64,000 nucleotides of DNA, taken from positions 14,499,532 to 14,563,531 of the forward strand of contig NC_054746.1 of NCBI RefSeq assembly GCF_018143015.1, in the 5' to 3' direction. Shown here one piece after another: positions 21,573 through 33,353 of this stretch (within the stretch, counting starts at the first letter, position 1; the number at the start of each line of letters is the position of its first letter). The stretch comes from Lytechinus variegatus (taxonomy: Eukaryota > Echinodermata > Echinoidea > Temnopleuroida > Toxopneustidae). A program made the translations under genes and the position numbers. Under the pieces are notes generated by a model. The model searched no databases. It saw nothing but the letters and a program-made list of their open reading frames with translations, and was not told the origin of the DNA.

Positions 21573-21970
21573 AAAACGATACTCTTGGCAAATATTTCCT
21601 GAAATGAACCCCTAAACAAGTACTGTTTTATTGTTACGGGTCATTCGGTCGTCGGCTTTACCTTTCTTGGTTTAGTACGACCCAACCTTCTACACCTCGC
21701 GCAAATCGTACTCTAAACACGAAGTGTTGGGGCAAAAAAGACATCCTTTATAAAACATTTTAATTTTGTTTTATCATCCCCGCAAATTCGACCCTAAACA
21801 CGTAATTTTCCTTGCGAAATAGATACCCTTTTTTCATTATTTTTATTTTTTTGACACCCTTATCACGTTACGTACGTAACGTGCCTTATCGTGAAAAAGA
21901 CATCCTTTTTACGTGTTTTTTTGGTCGCGCATGGTATCCACTCGTCAATGTAAGTGCCCCCCCCCCCCGG
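21573..21970. mobile_element. Partial poly-C-flanked MITE in copy 2
   Basis: Matches the right part of the split element (15573-15990), including CCACTCGTCAATGTAAGTG and the terminal C tract. Upstream, 21126-21572 corresponds to the right half of the nested foldback element. Confidence 0.7.
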
Positions 21971-22122
21971 GGAACAACCTCCTTTGTCAAGTGACGTTTT
22001 TCTAACGATTATAGATTATTATATCTCTGTAGGTGTACGGAGTCTGATCTGAAATACCATGAAATACGTGGCGCGTTGCAATTCACTATGTCGCAATATA
22101 CAGATATTGACTAATGGGGTGT

Positions 22123-22270
22123 GTAATATAAACATTCTTTGGACCGCCGGATTTGTATTTACCCGAGGGGGTATATTTTCCCGAAGCGCGCAGCGCTGAG
22201 GGAAAATGTGATCACGAGGGAAAATATTAATCCTTTAGGTGGTCCAAAGAATTTTTTTTACACATCCCAT
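22123..22270. repeat. Palindromic CTTTGGACC element, copy 2
   Basis: Paralogue of 16136-16292. The arms GTGTGTAATATAAACATTCT and AAGAATTTTTTTTACACATC remain. Confidence 0.6.
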
Positions 22271-24194
22271 CAGTCTAACGCAGTGAATGACCCTTTTCTA
22301 TTCAAATCAACTTTGTTTAGGCCTAGCCCTAGATCTAATCTAAGTTCGAGCCCAGTCCAGGTCCAGGACCCAAGGCAGGCCGATAATGCATGGTAACATC
22401 TAATCCACAAGAGGGCGCCATACACGTAAAAATATATTCATGGACCGGTTGGTCAATATATTCATCGAAGGTGGACCGGCCTGGAAAATACATCGATTTC
22501 GATCATATCACGTGACGCGCTATGGACCAATCACGCTTGTCTATCTGTCTTGGCTATCTAATATTAGGAATTAGTTCACTCCCTTCAGAGGAGTCATGGG
22601 ATGTTGTCATGCGAATAGCATCTTTGACCGGGGATTTCCCCCCTCACACTCATTGCAAACAATGACGTCATGTCTGAAAATCCCACGGTATAGGCTACTC
22701 GCGCAGTCCCTATTCATGCTATTCTGCCGATGCTATCGCTCTAGATCTGCGCCACGGGGATCGGGATGTCAATTTCGGAATAATAAGTTTGAAATACAAG
22801 ACTAATATAAAGAGGGCGGAGGATATGAAATGCGAACACAAGAAAGGTGATATTGTCAAAAATAGGGACCAAACAACCTGAACAATTAATGCACGGCCAT
22901 AATGTTCTTTCAGGCTCAAAATTGTTTTTTTAAAGAAACGATCCCATGCATGCATGTTTAAATAAATTCACCAGCGTGTGCAGAAATCCCAAGTTAATTT
23001 CAACAGGCCTACTCTGAAATGCAACACCGTGAAAAACACGCTAAATCAACCAAATCAATTATTCCCTTAAAAAATTAAAATAAATCGCTCACCATTTTAC
23101 CTTAATACAACCATGGACCTATTATAATAGGTCCATGAAGTAAATGTAAGGGACTTTTAATGGCACTATATTATTTATTTATTCATTTGTTCATTTATTT
23201 ATCTATAGTCTATCTATCTATCTATCTAGCTATCTATCTATCTTTATCTATCTATCTATCTATCTAACTCACTCTCTATCTATCTATCTATCTATTTATT
23301 TATTGCAAATCTTTATCCAGAGTAGCCTGAGTATGTAAAATTACACAATATGCACAATCAAAATGTTGATAAAAATTACTGGTCTTCCATAGGGCTCTAT
23401 GATCACCGTCACCACCACCCTTCCTCGAAACATCAATTTAACCTTACTTTCTAAAAAAAACAAGTTGAAATGTAAAAATATATTTAATATATAAGGGTGA
23501 CTTACATAATAGAGAGAGAGAGAGAGAGAGAGAGAGATCCTGCTATTTACACTTATTAACAATGACAAATAAGATCACTTAAAGACTAACAGAGTCTTTT
23601 CAAAATGAATAAATATAAAGAATTGTACTCAGATTTTTTTTCAAGCTGCATTGAGAAGGAATCGACATTTTCATTCAGTTGGGTTAGTCATCTGCTGGCA
23701 GTGTAGAGACCCGTGTATTCCTCATAATTTTTTCATTTCATCACTTGTATGTTAAAAAAATCCCTATTATGAATATTATTCTAACATTCATGATCTCTTA
23801 ATGACATTATCAATAAACATAATTCAAGTCTCAACTTGTGGAGAGTTGTCAAATAAATGACATTCCTTGATTAATCTATTAATTCAATTGAAGGTGTAAA
23901 TGATTTAAGATTATCTCGAACAATATTGATTTAGATAATAGGTCGAGAAATAATAGATGTATACTTAGAATTCTCATAATGTCCTGGACTTTGTATGTTA
24001 TACATTGAAAAGGCGAAATGTGCCTGCAACAAAGATAGAACTCAACTCAATATATTTGCTTAAATTCAGGCATATATTTTAGGTATTTCAAATGGTATGA
24101 TATGGTTTGTGAAAGACATGAAGTTAGAACACGGTCCTACGCGGAATTATAATACACTAAATGTTGTTCCACCTAAACTCAATATTAAATGCTT

Positions 24195-24365
24195 CAATAA
24201 AATGATATTTTCTTTTCCTGCGCAAGAGTCTGGAAAAAAATTCCAGATTCACTTAAGAATGCAGTTTTAGTAAATTCTTTCAAATTATCATGTAAAAAAT
24301 GTGTTTCTAATGATATACGTCAATTTTCACCTCACGTTGGATGTCATACACAATTATTGTGAGGA
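24195..24365 (+). pseudogene. Remnant of a non-LTR retrotransposon C terminus
   Basis: A frame reads CARVWKKIPDSLKNAVLVNS and then FKLSCKK, the pattern (RVWN-IPDS-K-FK-KLKK) found at the extreme C terminus of Jockey/CR1/L2-type polymerases. The preceding bases match only in another frame, so it is broken. No catalytic motifs are present. Confidence 0.45.
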
Positions 24366-25052
24366 TGTATGCATGCGTTCCTTTTTTCATATTTCCCTAA
24401 TTTTTCATGTTATTATAGGGCCTATATACCCTTCCGTTCTTTCCGGGTAATATAACCGGGCATGGTGACTCAGTGGTAAATAAATAAGTAAATAAATAAG
24501 CAAATAAATTTCAAGTTACAATGAATTATCAAATTGTCATAAGGAAAAATGGTATAAGTAGGTGATGATTGATAATTTTTCGTTTCAGTTTTCCTTGTTT
24601 CTCTGATTTTAATGAAAAGAATATAGGCCTACCCGAGAATATGTAACGTAATAAACTTCGTGTAACACAAACCCAATGTATACACAATACACAATCGGTT
24701 ATACGTCATCTCATATTTCTAAAAATTGAGAAATTCATTTACGTAAAATAACAATAATGTAGGCCTACTCTTTTACTCGGATAGGCCAATGAAATTTCTG
24801 GTAAACGAAAATATAAGGCCAAGCGTCGGTCAAAGGTGGAAGATAGTATGTTATCATTATTGAGAAGAATACTTTAGTTTTATAGTTTCTCTGAACTTCC
24901 GATCTTCTTGGAAAAGAATTATCAGTAGTCAAAAGTTAGACGGGTTCAACCTACAACCTGTATCAATTATTAATGGTGGTAAATGACTCATTGTAGATTT
25001 TACTTTCATTCTTTATTCACTACTTTGTATATGCATTGTCAAAGGTGGTTAC
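24366..25052. other. Unassigned sequence
   Basis: AT-rich, with AAATAAATAAGT simple sequence near 24478-24508. No gene supported. Confidence 0.4.
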
Positions 25053-25455
25053 ACTTCGTAATTCCGAAGGTTCGTGAAATATGTAAATTGCCTATACCTC
25101 GATGTTCTTCATCCGAAAACGTAAAAGGGTTCGTTAATTCGAACATTTGTGGCGTTGTTCCGAAGGTTCGATAATCCGAAAACGAAATAAGGTTCGATTT
25201 TCCGAAGGTTCGTTAATCCGAAAACGAAATAAGGTTCTTTGTTCCGAAGGTTCGTTAGTCCGAAAACGAAATTAGGTTCGTCAATCATTTAGTTTTCGGA
25301 CTAACAAACCTTATTTCGTTTTCGGATTAACGAATCTTCGGAATTACGAACCTCATTTCGTTTCGGACTAACGAACCTTCGGAATTACGAACCTTCGGAA
25401 TTACGAACCTTCGGAATATCCGAACCTTCGAAATAACGAAGCTTCGGAATTACGA
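25053..25455. mobile_element. Foldback element, TTCCGAAGGTTCG family, reverse-oriented copy
   Basis: Left units (CCGAAGGTTCGTTAATCCG) run to about 25280 and complementary units (TTCGGAATTACGAACCTTCGG) run from about 25295. It corresponds to 229-690 in reverse complement, including the single-copy spacer AATTGCCTATACCTCG at about 25085. Confidence 0.75.
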
Positions 25456-26350
25456 ATGTTTGCGGTCAAGGGTAATCGCTGTTTTGCAAGCCAGACATTT
25501 TATATTATTCCACAGTCACATTTTTTATTGCATGCAGCTGCTTTGTATCTTATGAAATGAATACATGAAAATGAATTCTCCTCTTTTAATATCCGTTTTT
25601 CCTTTTATTTCTGTTTATCAAATCATAGAAATAAGTAATAATATTAGGGGCTGCAGAACATGAAGTATGCTTCTTGCTATAGGCCTAATAAAACTTTTAA
25701 TAATTATAAAAACTACAGACTTCACACTTGATTATTTTATGTAATTTGATCATCTATACATGAATTCGGTCAAGACGAGACCGGTTGGTCAAAAACTGAC
25801 AACTAAATCCTCTTGTTCTATATTATGAAGCCAATTTCTGTTCTGAATGTCCGCTGAATGTATCTTGGTGAACTGTACAAAGCCCGCTTTCCCATGTACG
25901 CTAATCATTCATCATATCAATATATGTGCATTGGTCTAACATAAAATAAATAAAGCCCAAGAGTAAAAAGAAACAATAGGCTTCAACACTAAATATGTCC
26001 TATTTCAGTTTATCTCTATCCTGATCTATAATTCATTCACCCGTCATACTTCTCCATAATCAGTCATATTGATTTTTTCTGACGAATCAATTTTATGTAA
26101 AATTCATAATATTCCACTACAAGAAGTCATGAGCCTTTTTTGTTATAGTTATCTAGAATGTATTTAGCGTCTACTTGGACTAAAATTCGATTTTCAATGA
26201 GAGCAACTGCGGTTGTTTGTTGAGGGATGTTTGCAGGTTGTGATTTCATTCAAAACGGAACACCGCAAAGTTTGTATAATCTGGAAAGAAGAACACAGTG
26301 ACAAAGCAAAAGAAGAGAGATTCATAACAATGTAAATGATGACTCCCCAG
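25456..26350. other. Unassigned sequence
   Basis: AT-rich, with no recognisable gene or repeat boundary. Confidence 0.4.
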
Positions 26351-26908
26351 CCCGGGGGGGGGGGGCACTTACACTGACGAGTGGATACCATGTGCGACCA
26401 AAAAACACGTAAAAAGGATGTCCTTTTCACGATAGGGCACGTTACGTACGTAACGTGATAAGGGTGTCAAAAACGCAAAATTAATGGAAAAAGGGTATCT
26501 ATTTCGCTAGGAAAATTACGTGTTTAGGGTCGAATTTGCGGGGATGATAAAACAAAATTAAAATGTTTTATAAAGGATGTCCTTTTTTTCCCAACACTTC
26601 GTGTTTAGAGTCCGATTTGCGCGAGGTGTAGAAGATGGGGTCGTACTAAACCAAATAAGGTTAAAGCCTACGACCGAAGGACCCATAACAATAAAACATT
26701 CGTGTACTTGTTTAGGGGTTCATTTCAGGGAATATTTGCCAAGAGTATCGTTTTGTTTCCAATACTTGTTAAGGGTAGGGTTTCACACGCCAATACTTGT
26801 TAAGGGGTGCATTTTCAGAATATGGAAATTACGTGTTTAGGGTGCTTTTCGAGACCCCATGGTCGCGCATGGTATCCACTCGTGAATGGAAGTGCCCCCC
26901 CCCCCGGG
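26351..26908. mobile_element. MITE with poly-G/poly-C ends, full copy
   Basis: Begins CCCGGGGGG...CACTTACACTGACGAGTGG and ends CCACTCGTGAATGGAAGTG plus a C tract and GGG. The palindrome ACGTTACGTACGTAACGT near 26440 and repeated ACGTGTTTAGGGT modules match the other copies. No coding capacity. Confidence 0.78.
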
Positions 26909-27216
26909 ATTTGCTGATAAGTAGGCTTTATGTTATTCATCGCTGACTCATGTTACTTTTTTGAGTCGCAACAGTCTTCTTATCTAAAAAAAAAATTGTC
27001 ATTATATATAGAGCACATAAACTTTGCGTGAAAATAATTTTCATTGGAATCACTTTGGGTACGCGTATGAAGGCTGGATACAATGATATCACACATTTCA
27101 CTGTCAGACTATACCACGTGAAATAATAGCCTGATTATCGAAATGAGTATAAGTTATAACTTGCTAGATTGTATGAATTTCCAGACAGTATGACAGTTTG
27201 ATATATGGTGATCGCA

Positions 27217-28482
27217 ACAGGCCTTTGATAGAGTGCCCCATGAACGTCTTGGCATCAAGCTCCAGCATTACGGCATCAAAGGTGACACTTTCAACTGGAT
27301 AATGGCTTTTCTTTCAGACAGGAAGCAGTCTGTAGTTGTTAACGGCAAACAGTCTTCATGGAGGGATGTCTCCTCTGGTGTCCCCCAAGGCTCGGTCATC
27401 GGTCCGACTCTCTTCCTTCTGTTCATTAACGACATCCAAGATAACATCAAATCCTCTCTTCGGCTGTTTGCTGATGACTGTGTCGTCTACAGAGAGATCG
27501 TGACTGATGAGGACTTTCACATCCTGCAGCAAGATCTACTACAGCTGTCATCCTGGTCTGCTACATGGCAAATTAAATTTAATGTCAAGAAATGTGCTGT
27601 ACTTTCCATCACACGTAAACGCTCTCCTCGCACCTATGATTATTTTCTTGACTCCGATGCGATACCTAGAGCCAACAACTACAAATACCTGGGAGTGACA
27701 GTGACTACAGATCTGCGTTGGAATCTTCACTGTCAGGACATCAGGAGAAAGGCCAGTCGTACACTGGGCCTCATCCGCAGAACTCTATCACCGTGTTCCA
27801 AAAAGGTTAAGGCCAAGGCATATACTGCGTTAGTCCGTCCTCAACTGGAGTACGCTTCTGAGGCATGGAATCCGCACACTGTTACAGCTGTTAAATCACT
27901 GGAACAAGTACAAAGATCTGCGGCCCGATTCGTTCACTGTGACTTCAGGAGAACAACATCCTCCTCAGCCTTGGTCTCCACCCTTGGATGGAACAGCCTC
28001 CACACTCGTCGGCTCTTAGCACAATGCTCCCTTTTTCACCGGATGCACCATCAACTGGTTCGCGTGCCTTTGCCACAGGTCATTTCTCCAGCAACCTACT
28101 TTGGTAGGCACGACCATATAGCTAAATATGCCATACCCAAAGCTACAATAGACACATACAAATATGCAATGTTCCCTAGGACAGTACGGATATGGAACAG
28201 ATTACCAGGACATGTCATTCTCCATGGAAACCCAACTACGTTCAGAGAGGCTGCACTACCTATCATCAGCATGATGCAGCCTCCTGTTGGGTCCCACATG
28301 CTATAAATGGACCAATGCATGTTTTTACTCGCACCCCTGCATGCTCATTTTTATTGTATATATGTGAGCCAACCCAAATCCTGCACATTGTCACCTCCAT
28401 TGGCACATGACATTATCAACATCCCAGTATAGCTTCCAAGGAGCTGCGTTTTGGGATTATTGCGACAAGTAACAAGTAACAA
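27217..28482 (+). mobile_element. 5'-truncated non-LTR retrotransposon insertion with 7-bp target duplication
   Basis: GATCGCA flanks both ends (27210-27216 and 28483-28489). The 5' end begins inside reverse-transcriptase motif A and the 3' end is a short heptamer run (ACAAGTA)n at about 28465-28482. A 5' truncation, a microsatellite-like 3' end and a short target duplication fit target-primed insertion of a CR1/L2/Jockey-like element. The insertion is 1266 bp. Confidence 0.85.
27218..28306 (+). pseudogene. Reverse transcriptase C-terminal part, CR1/Jockey/L2-like
   Basis: An uninterrupted frame starts at the motif A remnant QAFDRVPHERL, where the aspartate of AFD is a catalytic ligand. It continues through SGVPQGSVIGPTLFLLFIND (motif B region) and RLFADDCVVYR (motif C, the DD pair), and then the thumb-like region KYLGVTVTTDLRWN. 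The C-terminal region has ALVRPQLEYASEAWNPHT and LEQVQRSAARFV. The frame stops at 28306. The endonuclease and fingers are missing, so it cannot be autonomous, but the lack of stops suggests recent insertion. Family assignment at clade level is tentative. Confidence 0.88.
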
Positions 28483-28489
28483 GATCGCA

Positions 28490-30729
28490 CTGTTTGGAGC
28501 GATTTTTCTCGGAACGATTAACAATACACTTTTCTGATATTTTTATGAGTTATGATTGATTGGGCCTTCTAGCCAAAGATTTGGGCCAATTGAATGAAAG
28601 TATAATAAAACGGGCAAAATGCTTGAAATTTGACCAAATCAATGCAGAGATTATAACAGTGACGATGATTAATCTTTTTCTTTTGTACAGTATATCGTCA
28701 TAAAAATATGAAATCGTTAGTCCATGTTATTCATCTGACTATATCGAGAAGACTGGTTTGACACCTCTTGAGAAGTTTCCAATGTGAGATATCTGGAAAT
28801 TATTACCTCATTGATAAGCCGTTTTCAATTAGTGACATGATTTGTATATTCAGAATTTTCATCAGACAGGGACGGCGTTCGGGGTTAAGTGTGTGTGTGT
28901 GTGGGGGGGGGGGTGACAAGGGACACAGTGACAGTGCGGTATTTCTGTCAAGCACTTAAAAAGTACCCCATTCAGATTTTCGTTTCATAGTCGCCCTTTG
29001 ATCGTTCTAAATCGTATTATTGCCTTTGCTATCTACTGAAGATTTGAACCTAGTAAAGCATGTAATTCGTTTCTGAAAATCTGACGTTATTCATTTCATT
29101 TCTCCCTTTTTATTCATTTCAAGAGAATAATTTCCCCTTCCAATATTTAACCTCGTTATTGGTCTCCTTTCTCCTTATTTTTATTCCCAGTGCTCTCTCA
29201 TGGTTCTGCAACTTTTTTTATATTCATGTACATGATGTATAACCCTTTTCTTGCAAAACAAAGCAATGAAAGTGTGAAGTGTGAACGAGACATATTTAAA
29301 CGCCATGTAATACTTATGATTATATTATGATGTCTATCTTATTTCATAAAGCGGGCAATGCGAGCGCGAAGCGCGAGCGGATTTCTTATTTTGATATGGT
29401 GATCTGAAAGGTTTGCTATTTGCCAAGTCTTCCCCTCTTATATTTTCTTCAGAAAGACTGTAAATCGCTCCTTATTGAATCATTATAGGACTTGTCATAT
29501 CCAGACAGATGTTTCGCCGCTTCCCTTGGCTGCATACATCTGTGTGTCATCGCAGCAAGCAGCTTACGCTTGGTCACTCATTTCTATTATCGTCAGATGT
29601 TACAAATGAACAATAACTTCGTATATTTAGGCCTAAATACTGTCCATGTGCGCTTGTATTTGTCGATAGATTTTTTCTGAGAAATATGCGAGTTTATTTT
29701 ATTTTGCATAATGGAAAAGAAACTCTGCAAAACATAGTTACAGGAAAAAAATGTAATTAATGAAAGGAAGAGAGAGTGGAGATTGAGTACATTATATCCC
29801 GATATGTTATTTTCTACCCCGGTTATTATTATTATCAATATTGTTATTAATTTACAATTCAGAATGTCTGCCCCTCGACGATGTTGTTCTAGGACCAACA
29901 GAGCACGAAAAAAGGGGCACTATATTTTTCCATCATCGATTTTATACATGCCTACACCCCCCAAAAAATGATAATAATGAATAAACAAAAAGATAAATAA
30001 CATGAACAACCCCCCCCAAACAAAAAAAATCAATATGATTTCTTTTTAATCCGTAAAAAAAATAATTATACGCTCCATGCCTATATAGATAACCCAATAC
30101 AGATTACTCAGAAAATAAAAATCACGAGAGTGACGTATGTCCCCTCTGAGTCATCCGTGGTAGTAATTAATAGTGATCGTATGAAATATGATACAAAGCG
30201 TCCCACCATCCCAAATGAATGCCACAGGATGAGGATATATGGTGCCCCAACCATACATAAAAGAAAAATTACCCATCTTTTTGCAGAGTTCACGCTGCGT
30301 CCACAAAAGGCATGGATGGCTGGGCGCGTGTCCATTTTCTACCTGCAATGTCTGAGAATATCAAGTTGACGTAATTATGAAAAAGATTTTTGAAAATAAA
30401 TGCCATAACATCTCTTTTTTCCTTTCTCTATATATGTACGTATAACATCCAATATTCTCTCTCTTTCTCTCCGCCTCCTCTTCATTTTCGCTCCTTCTAT
30501 CGTTCAACATATCCTCTCTCCAAAATATTGTCTTTATTCTGTTTCGCATTCAGGGGCAAGGGGCTTTTTAGATTTTAGTCTCCCATGTAATTACAAGAAG
30601 CCGGGGTAAAAGATGAAGAAAAAGAGGGAAATTTATTTTTAAAATAGTAACAAATAAAAGAGAGACAGAGAGATGGGGAAAACCATCAAAAGGCTATCAA
30701 AACGAAAGATGATTAGTTTTATCATTATT
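28490..30729. other. Largely unassigned sequence
   Basis: No supported gene. A short GCGAGCGCGAAGCGCGAGCG at about 29358 is a stray remnant of the repeat units found near 13.7 and 19 kb. A G tract and (TG)n lie near 28886-28912. Short open frames here have no recognisable domain. Confidence 0.4.
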
Positions 30730-33353
30730 GGGTGATTCCATACGTGTCGTACGGGACATTCAGATATCATTAACAGTATTTCTACAAGAAAAACGAAAAA
30801 TATTCCAGTGACTAAAGGTGATCATCAAGTACTACCAGAGTGTAAGGAAAACCAAGATTTAAAATGACTTGGATTCAGATGCTGTATAATACAGATTTAA
30901 AATAGTAATATGTCGTACGTGATACAGAAAAGGTGGCTTTATTGGAAACCTTAAAGGTCAAGTCCACTTCAGAAAAAATGTTGATTTGAATCAATAGAGA
31001 AAAATCAGACAAGCACAATGCTGAAAAATTCATCAAAATCGGATGTAAAATAAAAAGTTATGACATTTCAAAGTTTCGCTTATTTTTAACAAAATAGTTA
31101 TATGAACGAGCCAGTTACATCCAAATGAGAGAGTCGATGATGTCACTCACTCACTATTTCTTTTGTTTTTTATTGTTTGAATTATACAATATTTCAATTT
31201 TTACAAATTTGATGATTAAGACCTCCTTGCCTGAAGCACAAAATGTTAATATAATGGAATTCCACGTGCTCAGGGAGGAATGAAACTTCATTTCACATGA
31301 CAATGAAGAGAAAATCAAAATATTTCATATTTCATATAATAAAATACAAAAGAAATAGTGAGTGATGTCATTAGTTTCCTCATTTGCATACCGACTGAGA
31401 TGTGCATATAACTGTTTTGTGAAATGAAGCGAAACTTTAAAATGTCATAACTTTCTTATTTTACATCCGATTTTGATGAAATTTTCAATGTTATGCTTGT
31501 TGAATTTTTCTCTTTTTATTCAAATCAAGTTTTTGTTGGGGTGGACTTGTCCTTTAAGTTTGTACTCTAGAGTATGTGAGTTGGACAGATACATAGCTGA
31601 ACTCAAATTGATATTCAATTACCCAAGAACAAATGAAAGAAAGCAAAATAAACATTCATGAATAAATAAAGCAAATTAAAATTTTCGAGAACATTGTGGC
31701 GTATACGTACGGGACACTCAAAGTGTGTCGTACGGGACATCTCTAAATTGAAGCCAAACTTTCTTACTTTATGTCTTTTTGACTTCTTTAGTCATTTTAT
31801 TTGGCTGATGATAATGATTATCCGATCAACTTAAAGACATTTATTATGTTAGAAACCGCTATTGGCTGAATATTTCTGTCAATATATCATAAACAACATG
31901 TCGTATGGGACACTTGTTTGTTTTAAAAAGCACTTACGTGTTGTAATGGACAGCATGTATATAACAATGCACTTTTTATCAATCAGAAAGGGAGCATTGC
32001 CCAAATTCTTGCTTTTAATGAAAAGCCTTAAGTAGTCATTCAGGGCAAAAGTAACCTCATTCTATCCGTTATATATACAATTTGGAGCAATATATCATCA
32101 TTTTTTCATGATGGGAAATGTACAATGGTTCACACCATTTTAAGAGCTGAAGAAAGTTTTGTGTGAAGTTATACTTTAGTGAATAAAGTAATGATTTCCA
32201 ATACACCATTTAAACTGTGTTTGTGTAAATTATGGAGCTAAAATGTTGGGATTTTTCATATAAAATTTATGTACGTGATATATGTCACAACTGTCACATT
32301 TGTATTTCCACAATTTTTTTTCTAAAAAAAATGCGATTTTACTTTTAAAAACTTTTCTGCATTTCATGAAACCAGATGGTTTGTCTTATTTTCCAGATTT
32401 TTTTGTGAACAACTTAAGAAAAGTAAGGAGCTTCAATACTGCATACAAAAAAAATTGTGAAATCAAGGGAGGTCCAAATAGATGATTGATATGTAAATAT
32501 ATATTATTTTACATCTTATAATAAATTTCACAATAGCATGCAAAGGAAATTATAAAGGTTTTCGTTTCATGCTCAATGACAAAGAAATTAACCAGCTCTG
32601 ACCAATGAAAATCACCAGCTTAGCTGAAGGGATTCACAACAGAATATGCCTATGAAGTCAATTAAAATGGTTAGAATCACCTATTCATGTTCTATGGAGA
32701 TAAAAAAATATCTATTTAGTTACTTAATGTCAAATCAGTTACTTACATTAAAATAGGGCTACTATTTATAGTTTCTGAATCCAAATCCTGCAATGAATGA
32801 AGCATATATTGTGTGTCGTACGGGACAACTTTTAATAGGACAATTATTAAAAATGAAGGGCAGTAATTAGATCCTTATAGATAAATCGATCACCCATGGG
32901 TCAAAGATAGATAAACTCATATTGTAAAATTGCATCATCAAAAATAAAAGTGAAGGAAAAACTTTACATTTTCATGTGTCGTACGGGACATTGCCAAAAA
33001 TATGTTCGGAAAAATCAGGGCTGCCCCTATTATGGATCATGAAAATGCAGATATCATTTGGAACCATCAATGATACATTATTCCATTGACCTGCAATATT
33101 TTCAATCTTCTCGTGCTTTGCCAATAATCATAATGGTTTCAGGCAGTGTTTGTACTTGACTATTTAATCAGCAAAATTATTGAAAATGGAAAATTCCATT
33201 GTCCCCCCCCAAAAAAAAAAAGCTTTTAGTTTTCTGACTTCACTTTTGTTTTTAATAAAATTTAGGTATCATGGTAAAATATTTCACTACTTATGACTTA
33301 TTGAAAGCATGTTGAAATGTATGATATTTTTTTATTATAGTGTGGAATCACCC
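30730..33353. mobile_element. TATT-flanked element with GGGTGATTCCA ends and GTCGTACGGGACA repeats
   Basis: The inverted ends are GGGTGATTCCATAC and GTGTGGAATCACCC, flanked by TATT on each side (30726-30729 and 33354-33357). Inside, GTCGTACGGGACA or close variants recur near 30746, 30911, 31706, 31726, 31899, 32815 and 32976. A TTAA-flanked MITE (30955-31553) is inserted in it. No transposase-like frame was recognised. The superfamily is uncertain. Confidence 0.65.
30955..31553. mobile_element. TTAA-flanked palindromic MITE, nested copy
   Basis: Flanked by TTAA (30951-30954 and 31554-31557), with ends AGGTCAAGTCCAC and GTGGACTTGTCCT. The two halves are long inverted repeats carrying CATCAAAATCGGATGTAAAA and its complement. 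TTAA duplications are typical of piggyBac-type elements; that class is inferred from the site only. Relatives: 36399-37003 and 63430 onward. Confidence 0.8.

Larger units (their letters stand above)
20254..24177. repeat. Local tandem duplication, copy 2
   Basis: 20254-21121 matches 9591-10400; 21126-24177 matches 15137-20258 without its two insertions. The inner junction near 21122-21126 removes about 4.7 kb relative to copy 1 and cuts inside the nested foldback element, so that element was present before the duplication or deletion. Copy 2 also has an extra 45 bp or so at about 21028-21075, and a longer (GA)n run (23512-23536 against 18041-18054). Confidence 0.85.

Noticed and set aside
229..25455. 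Possible CRISPR-like spaced repeats in the TTCCGAAGG and GGTCTAAT arrays
   Set aside because: Units are degenerate, contiguous and inverted in halves; there are no unique spacers or cas genes, and the genome is eukaryotic.
30108..30369. Overlapping frames on both strands at 30.1-30.4 kb
   Set aside because: Moderately long and of mixed composition, but no motif, splice context or paralogue seen; insufficient to call a gene.
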